From Theobroma cacao (Eukaryota > Streptophyta > Magnoliopsida > Malvales > Malvaceae), in NCBI RefSeq assembly GCF_000208745.1, contig NC_030850.1:15753609-15817608 (forward strand): DNA of 64,000 nt, in the 5' to 3' direction. This document shows, piece by piece, positions 53,540 through 64,000 of the stretch. Each line of letters starts with the position of its first letter. Positions within the stretch are counted from its first letter, which is position 1. The notes beneath the pieces are model-generated. The model was not told the origin of the DNA, made no database searches, and worked only from the letters and a program-made list of their open reading frames with translations. The position numbers were made by a program, and so were the translations under genes.

Positions 53540-56513
53540 AGTCACGACCCGAAACCTCCCTCGGGCCCATGACAACCGCCGTGACGCCTCAATTGACACT
53601 CATTACCCGAAATGCCAATCAGAACCCCGCAAGGCTTACATATCAGTTTCTTGCCTTTTTTGTGAGCAATCGTTTTTAAACATTCCATTTTAAATAATTT
53701 TCAGTAGTTTCCTGCTCAAGTAAATCAAAAGACAAAAATATTTTAAAAAGATTTATAGATAAATATCACTATTCAAAATATTGATTAAAATATAGCATTT
53801 TTTTATATAAAACAATATTTATAGAAACACGTGTAAGAAATCTTTTGTAACATGTAAGTAAATAAATTCACACATACAAAAATTTACAAAGTTATAATGT
53901 ACAATAATGGTTACAATGACAAGTGGCCCAAAATACACCCAGTGTTGGTGCTAGAAACCTACTGTCTGTGTGGTAGAGATGTCAACTGGAATCCTCGACA
54001 AAATAGGGTATCTACAAGCTACCACAACCCTGAAATATTTGGAAAGGAGGTAGGTGAGATTTTGCAATCTCAATGAGTAAACAGACATTATCATAAATAT
54101 CTAAAGGCGAGGAAAATGGAGGCAAGTTTAAATAACAAATTACGAACGATTTCATAATGTTTTCAATTTATTTCTCAAACCATAAAATATTTGTAATTTA
54201 CCAAAACAGTTGTTAAGGCTTATGTCTTTTTATTAAAAACAAGGATCAAGCCAAAACTAATCATCGGGGATACCTTGGCTGAGGTATCTAACCGAGTCCG
54301 CCAAGGTTGTTATAACATTTACATGTGAAACACATTTTTATTTTTAAAATAAGTCGTTCCTTGGTGTTGGCCGAGTTACACATTCACGTGGGGGTTCGAC
54401 GTGAAGTGAGCTCTAATATTACCCTGGGAGTTACCTTCCTCGCCTCTACAACCGGAGTAACTATATAACTGGGTTTACCGTGACCCTCTAATAGGCAGTC
54501 CATGAAAACCCGTCATTGCAGTGACTAACCCACCAATTTTAATAAAATTTCAACAGTATAACGTGACTTTTATTTATTTATCCAGTTTGCATAGTAAAAA
54601 CAACTTACATAAATTTTCCAATACACTTACAAAATATAGCCGCATATACTCATATCTCATAAGCCATTCATAGGAAAATATATAATTTTCAAGACAGTTA
54701 ACAGCCTCCAATTACTCAATTTCATAATCAACACAATATATTTTTTTTGTCACATTTATTTCTAAAACATCAAAAATCCTGTTTTAATCTCATTTTCGTT
54801 TCATAAAATACATAAAGAGCATTTTTAAAATAACTCTAGATAATTCACAATAATAATAGGTTTACTCACCGTTTGTACAAACTAATTGCTTTTTAGGTGC
54901 CCCGATAACTACTCGTCGGGTACGATTTCCTTGCCTTTACCGGAAGGCTCTCCTCCTAGACACATTGCAAAAATTTACTCAATTCATCACATTAATGCTA
55001 AATCACTATATATTTGACTTAAATCCTATACTAATGCATGGTATGAAATGCAATAGCCAAAAATGGCTTAAACGCGGTATTAACCTATTTTTGGCACTTT
55101 ACCCGATAAATTGGTAACGCGCTCCATTTTAGCTCTAAATTGTCCCATTCTCTCTCCAACATTTCTAACCATTAATTATCAGCCAATATTCCTCTAAAAT
55201 CACCAAAATCAGCTCACTCTCTTCCTTGGAAAATTCGGCCAAAAATGGGACATTAACTCGGTAAATTTTCTACTTTGTTTTTCTATCACGTTTAACCATT
55301 TTTCATCATTTTCTCTTCATTTCCCTTAGAATAAAATCAATTCATCATCATTGTACAGCATTGAGCATCCAGCCAAGAGTGGGTATTGTGAAAATTTAAT
55401 GATTTCTTGCCCAATTTAATTTCTAAACACATTTAACTAACTAAAACTATCAATTTAACTAAAAATCAAAACCTAAAAATTTCAATTTCTCTCCCCTAGA
55501 ATTTCGTCCAGCCCTTGATATCACTTTTTGATCTCTCTCCTCAAGCATGCTAAATGGAAATAAAGGCATAGGAAAGGTAGAAATCAAGCTAAAATCGAAA
55601 AATCTTACCGTTAGACGCGTAAACGGTCGAAAACCGCGAATTTCCCTTTGAATTTTCTTGTTTCTCTTTGGTTTTTCTTTTTTTCTTCCTTTCCTCTCTA
55701 TTTCCTCTCTTGTTCTTCCTTATGGCCGGCCAGCACTCAAAATTTGGGTTTAAATGGCTGACTTTTCATTAAAATAATATTATTTCATTAAAAAATGCCA
55801 TGTGTCACTTTCCCATTGGCCCATTTTTAAAATTTCATCCATTTGTTTCCAAATTTTCACCATACACTTGTCCCACATATCCATAGCTTAGATAAAATTC
55901 TCAGACTTATCCAAAGTCTCGGTGGAGTAATTTTTTAAAATTTACACTTTTGCCCCCGTAAAAGTCAAAAATTACATTTTTGCCCCAAAAATTGAAAAAT
56001 TGCCCATAGACATATTTTTCATCCCTTATACTCATACCATTCTCCAATTTGTCAAATTTGATCTAAATTCTCTCAAAATCTCAAATTTTGTCCGTGGGTG
56101 GCAAAATTACGATTTTGCCCCTACACTCCAAAAATCACCAGAATTAAACTTTTTCACTTCCTATCATTAAATTATACTCCAAATAGTTAATCTTGATCAA
56201 AAATTTCACTCCATGATCAAATTATTATCTTAGGTGGCAAAATGATGATTTTGCCTCTAAACATCCAAATTTCCAATTTTACCCCAAATGAACCCTCGAA
56301 CTCCGAACAATCAATTTTTAGTCATTCCTAGACTATAAAATATTAAATTTCATCTTACAATTCCTATTTGAACTAGTTCGAGGTTAAATCAACTCAAGTG
56401 TACCGTTAGGTACGATACCGGGTTTTATCTTTTCTTAGGTGCTTTTCTAGCATAATAACATGCTACTCGGTGCATGTATGTCATGACATGTATTTATAGG
56501 GTCGGGTTTTATA
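53540..56513 (-). repeat. Family-T 3' LTR
   Basis: About 2974 bases; on the plus strand it runs from (A)GTCACGACCC to GTCGGGTTTTATA. The minus-strand start TATAAAACCC has TG changed to TA. It aligns over its length with 61618-64000 and 29649-32607. The left edge is uncertain by two bases. Confidence 0.9.
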
Positions 56514-56530
56514 ATTCTACCCCCCTTAAA
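56514..56530 (-). other. Family-T polypurine tract
   Basis: The minus strand reads TTTAAGGGGGGTAGAAT directly before the 3' LTR, the expected plus-strand primer. Confidence 0.8.
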
Positions 56531-56552
56531 ATAAAATTTTGACCTCAAAATT

Positions 56553-56942
56553 TCACTGACTAGATTCGACAAATAGATGCGGGTATTGGTTCTTCATCTG
56601 ATGCTCTACTTCCCATGTCATTTCCTCCATTCGAGCACTTTTCCACAACATTTTGACCATTGAAATGCTCTTGTTCCTCAGTACTCGATCTTTTCGATCC
56701 AAGATACTCACAGGTTGCACCTCGAACTTCAAATCATCATGCAACTCGATCGGAGGTGCTTCGAGGATGTGAAAGGGATCTGGTACATATTTCTTAAGCA
56801 TGGAGACATGAAAAATGTTGTGGATCTGATCTAACTCCAGAGATAGTTCTAGTCTATACGCCACTGGCCCAATTCTTTCAATAATACGAAAAGGTCCAAT
56901 GTATCATTGATTGAGCTTTCCTCGCTTTGCAAACCAGATCAC
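56553..56942 (-). pseudogene. Family-T integrase C-terminal part with chromodomain-like segment
   Basis: The frame 56864-56553 reads LELDQIHNIFHVSMLKKYVP, VQPVSILDRKDRVLRNKSIS, MVKMLWKSARMEEMTWEVEH. It is the end of chromovirus integrase; the last 50 residues fit the Tekay-type chromodomain, which targets histone marks. Upstream traces (WTFSYY, KARKAQS) continue to the 85-base insertion, which explains the shift against 57001-57690. The aromatic residues expected of a classical chromodomain are only partly visible (W at LW and TW). Confidence 0.8.
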
Positions 56943-57034
56943 ACCTTTCATTATCCAACAAGATATCATAATTTACCATAAAAATATAATCAAATAAAAC
57001 TTAATACCACAAAGCATTCAGATTATTACCTTTC
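56943..57034 (-). mobile_element. 85-bp insertion with 7-bp direct repeat in integrase
   Basis: ACCTTTC occurs at 56943-56949 and 57028-57034. The 78 bases between are AT-rich and interrupt SPWKG of the integrase. Removing one repeat and the insert brings 56553-56864 back into frame with 57001-57690. I see no clear inverted ends; it may be a small non-autonomous DNA transposon or filler DNA from repair. Confidence 0.6.
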
Positions 57035-57750
57035 CAAGGAGAAACCTTAAGAAAAACTCTATCATCGGTCTCAAACTCCAAGTCTTTTCTCCGTTTATCT
57101 GCATAGCTCTTCTGCCTATCCTGGGCTACTTTTAGCCTCTCTCGTATAACCTTGATCTTGTCATTAGTTAGCTCGATCAATTCCACACTAACTAACTTTC
57201 TTTCACCCACTTCATCCCAACAAAGTGGAGTACGACATTTCCTTCCATATAAAGCTTTGTATGGTGCTATACCAATGCTAGACTGGAAGCTGTTGTTGTA
57301 AGCAAACTCCACTAACGGCAAGTGTCTATCCCAACTCCCAGTAAAGTCAATGACACAAGCTCGTAGCATATCCTCCAAAGTCTGTATAGTCCTTTCGGAT
57401 TGACCATCCGTCTGTGGGTGAAAAGTAGTACTAAATCTCAACTTAGTTCCGAGAGCTTCTTGGAATTTTGGCCAAAATCGAGAAGTGAATCGAGGATCTT
57501 GGTTTGACACTATAGAAACGGGAACTCCATGTAACCTCAGAATCTCATCTATATAGAGTTGAGCCAGCTTCTCAATAGAGTATGTACTATGGACAGCTAA
57601 AAAGTGAGCGGACTTAGTCAACCGATCTACGATCACCCAAATTGCATCCTTTTCCCTCTGTGTCCGCGGCAATCCTAAAACAAAATCCATAGTTACATGC
57701 TCCCATTTCCACTCGAGAACAGGTAAAGATTGAAATGTACTTGCTGACTT
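57035..57750 (-). pseudogene. Family-T integrase core
   Basis: The open frame 57690-57001 has MDFVLGLPRTQREKDAIWVI with the first catalytic Asp at VDRLTKSAHF, and the Glu at DGQSERTIQTLEDMLRACVI. The second Asp position reads VSNQDPRF, where the catalytic Asp is Asn. So the DDE triad is broken by a G-to-A change. A TAG at 57753-57751 splits it from the zinc domain, in frame. Confidence 0.9.
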
Positions 57751-59595
57751 CTAATGCTCCGCCTTAACTTGCTGACATACGAGACACTTTGCTACAAATT
57801 CTACTGCGTCTTGCTTCATACCTGGCCACCAATAATTCTCCCTGATAGTCCTATACATCTTGGTGCTTCTGGGATGTAATGCATAGGCAGATGAATGGGC
57901 TTCTTCCATGATCGCCTGTCTTAACTGGTTTCCCTCAAGAACACAAACTCGGTCTCTAAACATCAAGACGTTATCCTCTCTGAGTCTGAACTCACTAACT
58001 CCCCCATCGATCAATTTTTGAATTTCTTTCCTTAACTCATCATCAGACCTCTGAATGTCCTTGATCTGATTAAGTAACGAAGGTCGCACGATGAAGTTTG
58101 CCAATAAGGATCCATCATCACCATTTCTCAACTGGACCCCAAGAGATTTCATCTCTAATAATGATGGAAAATAACAACTCTGAAGTGCTGCTAAAGACGA
58201 TGAAGACTTACGACTTAAGGCATCAGCTACAACGTTCACCTTTCTCGGATGATAGTCTATCACCAAGTCATAATCTTTTATCAACTCCAACCATCGCCTT
58301 TGCCTCAAATTAAGCTCCTTCTGAGTGAGCAAATATTTTAAACTTTTATGATCCGTAAATACCCGACAATGCTCACCATACAAGTAATGCCTCAAGATTT
58401 TTAAAGCAAACACCACTGCTGCTAACTTTAAATCATGGGTAGGGTAATTTGCTTCATGCCTCTTTAGCTGTCTAGAAGCATAAGCCATAACTTTTTCATT
58501 CTGCATCAGTACGCACCCCAACCCCCACTTTGAGGCATCACTATAAACTACAAATCCCTTACCACTCACAAGAAGTGTTAAAACGGGAGCGGAGGTTAAC
58601 TGGTTCTTTAGCTCTTGAAATCGATTCTCACAAACATCATCCCACACAAACTTAACTCCCTTACGAGTTAAACGGGTCAAAGGAGCTGCTATTAAGGAAA
58701 ACCCCTGAACAAACCTTCGATAATAACTGGCTAATCCGAGAAAACTACGAATCTCCGTCACTGTCTTAGGTTGCTCCCATTGTAAAATTGCCTCTATCTT
58801 CTTGGGATTAACATATATTCCAGCTCTCGATACTACGTGTCCCAAGAATACCACTTCCTGTAACCAAAACTCACACTTCAAAAACTTTGCATACAACTAT
58901 CTTTCCCGCAAAATTTGTAATACTATACGCAAGTGGTTAGCATGCTCATCATTATCTCTCGAGTAAACCAGGATATCATCAATGAACACAATAACAAACT
59001 TGTCCAAGTAAGGGTGGAACACCCTATTCATGAGATCCATAAAAGCTGTCGGTACGTTAGTTAACCTAAAAGGCATGACCAAGAACTCATAATGACCGTA
59101 CCGAGTCCTGAACGCTGTCTTGGGTACATCCTGTTCTTTAATCCTCAACTGATGATACCCAGACCTTAGATCAATCTTAGAAAACACTGTAGCTCACTGT
59201 AATTGATCGAAAAGATCATTAATCCTCGGTAACGGATACTTGTTCTTAATGGTCATTCTATTAAGCTGTCGGTAATCGATACATAACCGAAGTGTATCGT
59301 CTTTCTTTTTCACAAATAAAATCGGTGCTCTCCACAGAGATGTACTAGGGCGTATAAAACCCTTGTCCACTAACTCTTTCAACTGCACTTTCAACTCCTT
59401 CAACTCTGCCAGAGCCATTCTATATGGAGGAATAGAGATAGGAGCAGTACCCGAAAGTAAATCAATAGTGAATTCTAACTCACGATCGGGAGGAAGTCTA
59501 GGTAATTCATCAGGAAATACATCAGAGAACTCACTTACTACGGGGACATTCTCTAACTTAGGTTCCTCCCTCGATATATCAATCACGTGAGCCAA
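57751..59595 (-). pseudogene. Family-T reverse transcriptase, RNase H and integrase zinc domain
   Basis: One frame with stops at 59196-59194 (TGA), 58899-58897 (TAG) and 57753-57751 (TAG). Reverse transcriptase: [47 protein letters not shown] near 58980 (intact). RNase [38 protein letters not shown], where the expected catalytic Glu is Lys, and [20 protein letters not shown]. Zinc domain: [38 protein letters not shown], intact His-His-Cys-Cys. ATG 58896 and 59187 are internal Met, not starts. Confidence 0.92.
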
Positions 59596-60072
59596 GTATG
59601 CCGGATATCCCTTTCACACCAATTTCAAAGCTTTGAGGGTCGAGATTACACAAAACGGTAATACTCGACGCTCCCCCGTAAATACAACTTCTGCTCCCTC
59701 TAAACTCTAGAGAATCACTTCTTTCTTAAAACAGTCCACCTTTTCTCGATGAGTGGATAACCAATCCATACCCAAGATCAAATCAAAGTTCCGAATCTCC
59801 AAAGGGATTAAATCACCCATGAATTCTTCTTCCCCAACTTTAATACCACAATCTCTATAATATGTATTTCTTACTAATCGCTCGCCTAGAGGAGTATGCA
59901 TTACAATCTCTTCCTCTAACGATGACAGGTTCCTATCTGAGAATGATGCAAATGATATGTTCACGTATGATCTACCGGAGGCTGAATCTATCAAAACATG
60001 TGCATCTCTATCAAACACAATCATAGTACCTGTCACGATGCTCGGTCGAGCTCGGGCTTCATCCTCAGTCAC
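59596..60072 (-). pseudogene. Family-T aspartic protease
   Basis: The open frame 60072-59707 contains AHVLIDSASGRSYVN, where Asp-Ser-Gly of the active site is Asp-Ser-Ala, then IVMHTPLGERLVRNTYYRDC and FDLILGMDWLSTHREKVDCF, the retropepsin end typical of gypsy elements. It is in frame with gag and reverse transcriptase. A TAG (59707) and a TGA near 59615 separate it from the polymerase. Confidence 0.85.
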
Positions 60073-60249
60073 TACAAAGACCCTGGTCGAAATCTGGGGC
60101 TACGGTTTGGAAGATGGCTGCTCTGGGGTATTACTCCCCATGCTTGACCGTATCACTGAGCCTTGTCTGGACTGCGATCCCGAAATGTCTCTCCGCTGTA
60201 TACTAGGACGAGTCGGAAGAGTAGAAGTAGTTATTGTACCCCATCTCAA

Positions 60250-61425
60250 CTGAGGATAATCTCTCTTTATATGCCCTTGTTGGCCGCATTGAAAACACTT
60301 TACAGGCTATCTACATGACCCAACATGAATCCTCCGCAATTACGGCATCTGTCCAATCTCCTGAAGTCCTCCCCTAACTACTCATCACTGGCCGATCAAA
60401 TCTAGACGATCTCAGCTGTGATTGCTGAGATGGAGGTTTAGTGGATGCCACAAACGCTAAGGTAGTACTTCTTGCAGTAGATGTCGAATCTCTACCTCTC
60501 TTTGAAGACTGACCTGAAAACGTAAGTGGATTTCTTCTTTTACGAACTCAGCTCGGATCCGTCTATTCTCAGTGGCAAGCTTCTCAGCCCGTAAGACCAT
60601 CTGCACAACTTCCTTATACGACTCCTTGCCAGTCACTAGCATACGCTCTCGTATCTCATTACGGAGTCCCTCCTCAAAGTAGTTTACCTGATCTTGCTCC
60701 AATCTCACCAACTCAGGTACATACAACATCAGCTCGTTAAAACGAGTTTCATACTCCTCAATGGTCATGTTCCCTTTTTTCAAACTCAGAAATTCTCTCT
60801 TTTTCTCTTTTTGATGGAAATAGGTGTAGTACTGACCATCGAACTTTCGGAGAAAATCTGTCCAAGTCAGCGATATAAGAGAGCGAGACTTTACTGAATT
60901 CCACCAGGTACGAGCTCTCTTATTAAGTAATCGTGTAGCCATCTTTAATTTCATCTCATCATCTAATCCCATATCTACCAGTGTCTCCGATACTTGAATA
61001 ACCCAATCCCTAGCTGCGGTCGCATCCAACTCACCAGTAAACGAGACGTAACCTAACTGTCTAGTTTCCTTCAATTTCTTAGAAATGGAGACGTCCGGTG
61101 TCTGGGGTGGAATAGGAGGTGGTGGTATTGGGGCTGTTATAGGGGAATCAGCAGGTGAAACTGGATCAGCGTGAGCCTGACCTGTAAGAGCAGCGAGAAA
61201 AGTCGTTAATGCTTGAGCTACCTCGGGTGTCATGGCAGGTACGCTAGGAGTAGCAACAGGTGGTGGAGGAGGTACAAGAATGTCTGTAGACTCAGCAGTA
61301 GGAACTGCTCTAAAAGAAGACGCAACCGACTCCTATTCTATGAAATCCGATCGACTTTGTCTGAGGTGACCTCTTCCCCTACCGGTAGATCTAGTAATAG
61401 GTGGTAGCTCACGTCGAGGAGGCAT
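60250..61425 (-). pseudogene. Family-T gag
   Basis: The likely start is ATG 61425 (MPPRRELPPITRSTGRGRGH), which is in frame with the rest; codon 31 is TAG (61335-61333). The next ATG, 61233, gives a 258-codon frame: TPEVAQALTTFL, a Pro-rich stretch, FTGELDATAARDWVIQV, ATRLLNKRARTWWNSVK, TWTDFLRKFDGQYYTYF, QKEKKREFLSLKKGNMTIEE, a retrotransposon gag domain. Between about 60545 and 60300 the frame is shifted and then restored. The zinc knuckle at 60297-60256 reads CFQCGQQGHIKRDY, so the last Cys is Tyr. Confidence 0.9.
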
Positions 61426-61598
61426 AATGATCTACAAAAAGAACGGAATTGGTTTAGACAACTTAAGACTCTATATGCAACTAACTAATCTTAATTGGGC
61501 CACACTGACATTGTAAATTATTTTAAAAATATAACTTTAAATCCAAGAACTTTAAAAATCAAAAACTTCTTTCAAAACCATAAGCTTTTAAACCAAAA
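61426..61598 (-). other. Family-T untranslated leader
   Basis: About 170 bases between the primer site and the gag ATG. No coding frame and no special motif seen. Confidence 0.6.
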
Positions 61599-61610
61599 GC
61601 TCTGATACCA
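61599..61610 (-). other. Family-T primer binding site, iMet-tRNA type
   Basis: The minus strand reads TGGTATCAGAGC, a perfect complement of the last 12 bases of plant initiator Met tRNA, seven bases after the LTR. Confidence 0.92.
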
Positions 61611-61617
61611 ATTGAAT

Positions 61618-64000
61618 TGTCATGACCTGTAACCTCCCTCGGGCCCATGACAACCGTCGCGACGCCTCAATTGACACTCATTACCCGAAATGTCAATCAG
61701 AACCCCGCAAAGCTTACATATCAGTTTCTTACCTTTTCTGTGAGCAATCGTTTTTAAACATTCCATTTTAAACAGTTTTCAGTAGTTTCCTGCTCAAGTA
61801 AATCAAAAGACAAAAATATTTTAAAAGGATTTATAGATAAATATCACTATTCAAAATATTGATTAAAATATAGCATTTTTTTATATAAAATAATATTTAT
61901 AGAAACACGTGTAAGAAATCTTTTGTAACATGTAAGTAAAATAAATTCACACATACAAAAATTTACAAAGTTATAATGTACAATAATGGTTACAATGACA
62001 AGTGGCCAAAAATACACCCAGTGTTGGTGCTAGAAATCTATTGTTTGTGTGGTAGAGATGTCAACTGAAATCCTCGACAAAATAGGGTATCTACAAGCTA
62101 CCACAACCTTGAAATATTTGGAAAGGAGGTGGGTGAGATTTTGCAATCACAATGAGTAAACAGACATTATCATAAATATCTAAAGGCGAGTAAAATGGAG
62201 GCAAGTTTAAACAACAAATTACGAACGATTTCATAATGTTTTCAATTTATTTCTTAAACCATAAAATATTTGTAATTTACCAAAACAGTTGTTAAGGCTT
62301 ATATCTTTTATTAAAAATAAGGCTCAAGCCAAAACTAATCCTCGGGGATACCTTGGTCGAGGCATCTAACTGAGTCCGCCAAGGTTGTTATAACATTTAC
62401 ATGTGAAACACATTTGTATTTTTAAAACAAGCCGTTCCTTGGCGTTGGCCGAGTTACACATTCACGTGGGGGTTCGATGTGAAGTGAGCTCTAATACTAC
62501 CCCGGGAGTTACTCGCCTCTACAACCGGAGTAACTATATAACCGGGTTTACCGTGCCCCTCTAATCGGCAGTCCACAAAAACCCGTCACTACAGTGACTA
62601 ACCCACCAATTTTAATAAAATTTCGACAGTATAACGTGGCTTTTATTTATTTATCTAGCCTGCATAGTAAAAACAGCTTACATAAATTTTCCAATACACT
62701 TACAAAATATAGCCACATATACTCATATCTCATAAGCCATTCATAGGAAAACATATAATTTTCAAGACAGTTAACAACCTCCAATTACTCAATTTCATAA
62801 TCAACACAATATATTTTTTTTGTCACATTTATTTCTAAAACATCAAAAATCCTGTTTTAATCTCATTTTCGTTTCATAAAATACATAAAGAGCATTTTTA
62901 AAATAACTCTAGATAATTCACAATAATAATAGGTTTTCTCACCGTTTGTACAAACTAATTGCTTTTTAGGTGCCCCGATAACTACTCGTCGGGTACGATT
63001 TTTTTGCCTTTACCGGAAGGCTCTCCTCTTAGACACATTGCAAAAATTTACTCAATTCATCACATTAATGCTAAATCACTATATATTTGACTTAAATCCT
63101 ATACTAATGCATGGTATGAAATGCAATAGCCAAAAATGGCTTAAACGGGATATTAACTTATTTTTGGCACTTTACTCGATAAATTGGTAACGTGCTCCAT
63201 TTTAGCTCTAAATTGTTCCATTCTCTCTCCAACATTTCTAACCATTAATTATCAGCCAATATTCCTCTAAAATCACCAAAATCAGCTCACTCTCTTCCTT
63301 GGAAAATTCGGCAAAAAATGGGACATTAGCTCGGTTAATTTTCTACTTTGTTTTTCTATCACATTTAACCATTTTTCATCATTTGCTTTTCATTTCTCTT
63401 AGAATAAAAATCAGATCATCATCATTGTACATCAATGCATATTCAGCCAAGGGTGGGTATTGTGAAAATTTAATGCTTTCTTACCCAATTTAATTTCTAA
63501 ACACATTTAACTAACTATAACTATCAATTTAACTAAAAATCAAAACCTAAAAATTCCAAAATCTCTCCCCTAGAATTTCATCCAGCCCTTGATATCACTT
63601 TTTGATCTCTCTCCTCAAGCATGCTAAATGGAAACAAAGGCATAAGAAAGGTAGAAATCAAGCTAAAGTCAAAAAATCTTACCGTTAGACGCGTAAAAGG
63701 GCAAAAAACGCGAATTCCCCTTTGAATTTTCTTGTTTCTCTTTGGTTTTTCTTTTTTTCTTCCTTTCCTCTCTATTTTCTCTCTTGTTCTCCGTTATGGC
63801 TGGCCAGCACTTAAAATGGGGTTTAAATGGGCTGACTTTTCATTAAAATAATATTATATCATTAAAAAAATACCACGTGTCACTTTCCCATTGGCCCATT
63901 TTAAAAATTTCATCCATTTGTTTTCAAATTTTCACCATACACTTGTCCCACATATCCATAGCTTAGATAAAATTCTCAGACTTATCCAAAGTCTCGGTGG
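61618..64000 (-). repeat. Family-T 5' LTR, cut by the window end
   Basis: On the plus strand it starts TGTCATGACC and is collinear with 53540-55940. It extends beyond the window. Few indels separate the two LTRs, for example six bases missing near 62511 compared with 54434. Confidence 0.92.

Larger units (their letters stand above)
53540..64000 (-). mobile_element. Family-T Tekay/Del-like Ty3/gypsy element (chromovirus), 5' LTR cut by window end
   Basis: Minus-strand order: 5' LTR, iMet primer site, gag, protease, reverse transcriptase, RNase H, integrase, chromodomain-like end, polypurine tract, 3' LTR. LTRs are about 3 kb and very similar, with differences mostly C/T or G/A. Long LTRs and the C-terminal segment ILDRKDRVLRNKSI...VKMLW point to the Tekay/Del clade. 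Gag to integrase stay in a single frame apart from one compensated shift in gag, broken by in-frame stops; an 85-base insertion shifts the frame before the end. It is inserted in copia-2. Confidence 0.92.

Overview
This is AT-rich nuclear DNA of a flowering plant, probably a eudicot; I cannot name the species. It reads as a heterochromatin-like stack of retroelements. I see no intact host protein gene, tRNA or rRNA gene. The evidence is plant-type LTR retrotransposons (Ty1/copia and Ty3/gypsy with iMet-tRNA, Arg-tRNA-like and Asp-tRNA-like primer sites), a plant LINE with a DUF4283-CCHC ORF1, a TRIM-like element and an endogenous pararetrovirus (Caulimoviridae). Almost every reading frame has stops, frameshifts or lost catalytic residues.

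Layout, left to right. 1-2842: two nested LTRs of a Tekay/Del-like gypsy family (family T). 2843-4463: remnant of an Athila-like element (LTR plus primer site). 4464-28459: a minus-strand Ogre/Tat-type gypsy element with both LTRs, split by a complete plus-strand SIRE-like copia element (9344-19528) that carries a third ORF after pol. 28460-28705: flanking DNA ending in a TC/TA microsatellite. 28706-42593: a roughly genome-length endogenous pararetrovirus, interrupted by a solo family-T LTR (29649-32607, target duplication CATAC) and by a LINE (34068-37193, 14-bp target duplication) that has ORF1 but no reverse transcriptase ORF. 42594-48692: microsatellite, AT-rich flank and an array of about 300-bp tandem repeats invaded by a solo LTR, a short poly(A) retroposon and a TRIM-like element. 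48693-53539: 3' part of a second, minus-strand copy of the SIRE-like copia. 53540-64000: a minus-strand family-T element inserted in that copia, with 3' LTR, all pol domains, gag, primer site and most of the 5' LTR (cut by the window end).

The insertions can be ordered by nesting: the copia is younger than the Ogre element, the solo LTR and LINE are younger than the virus, and the family-T element is younger than copia-2. The most interesting signals are the third ORF shared by both copia copies, preceded in both by a sequence module that also occurs in the LTR promoter region; the ORF1-only LINE; and the near-complete virus between TA-rich repeats.
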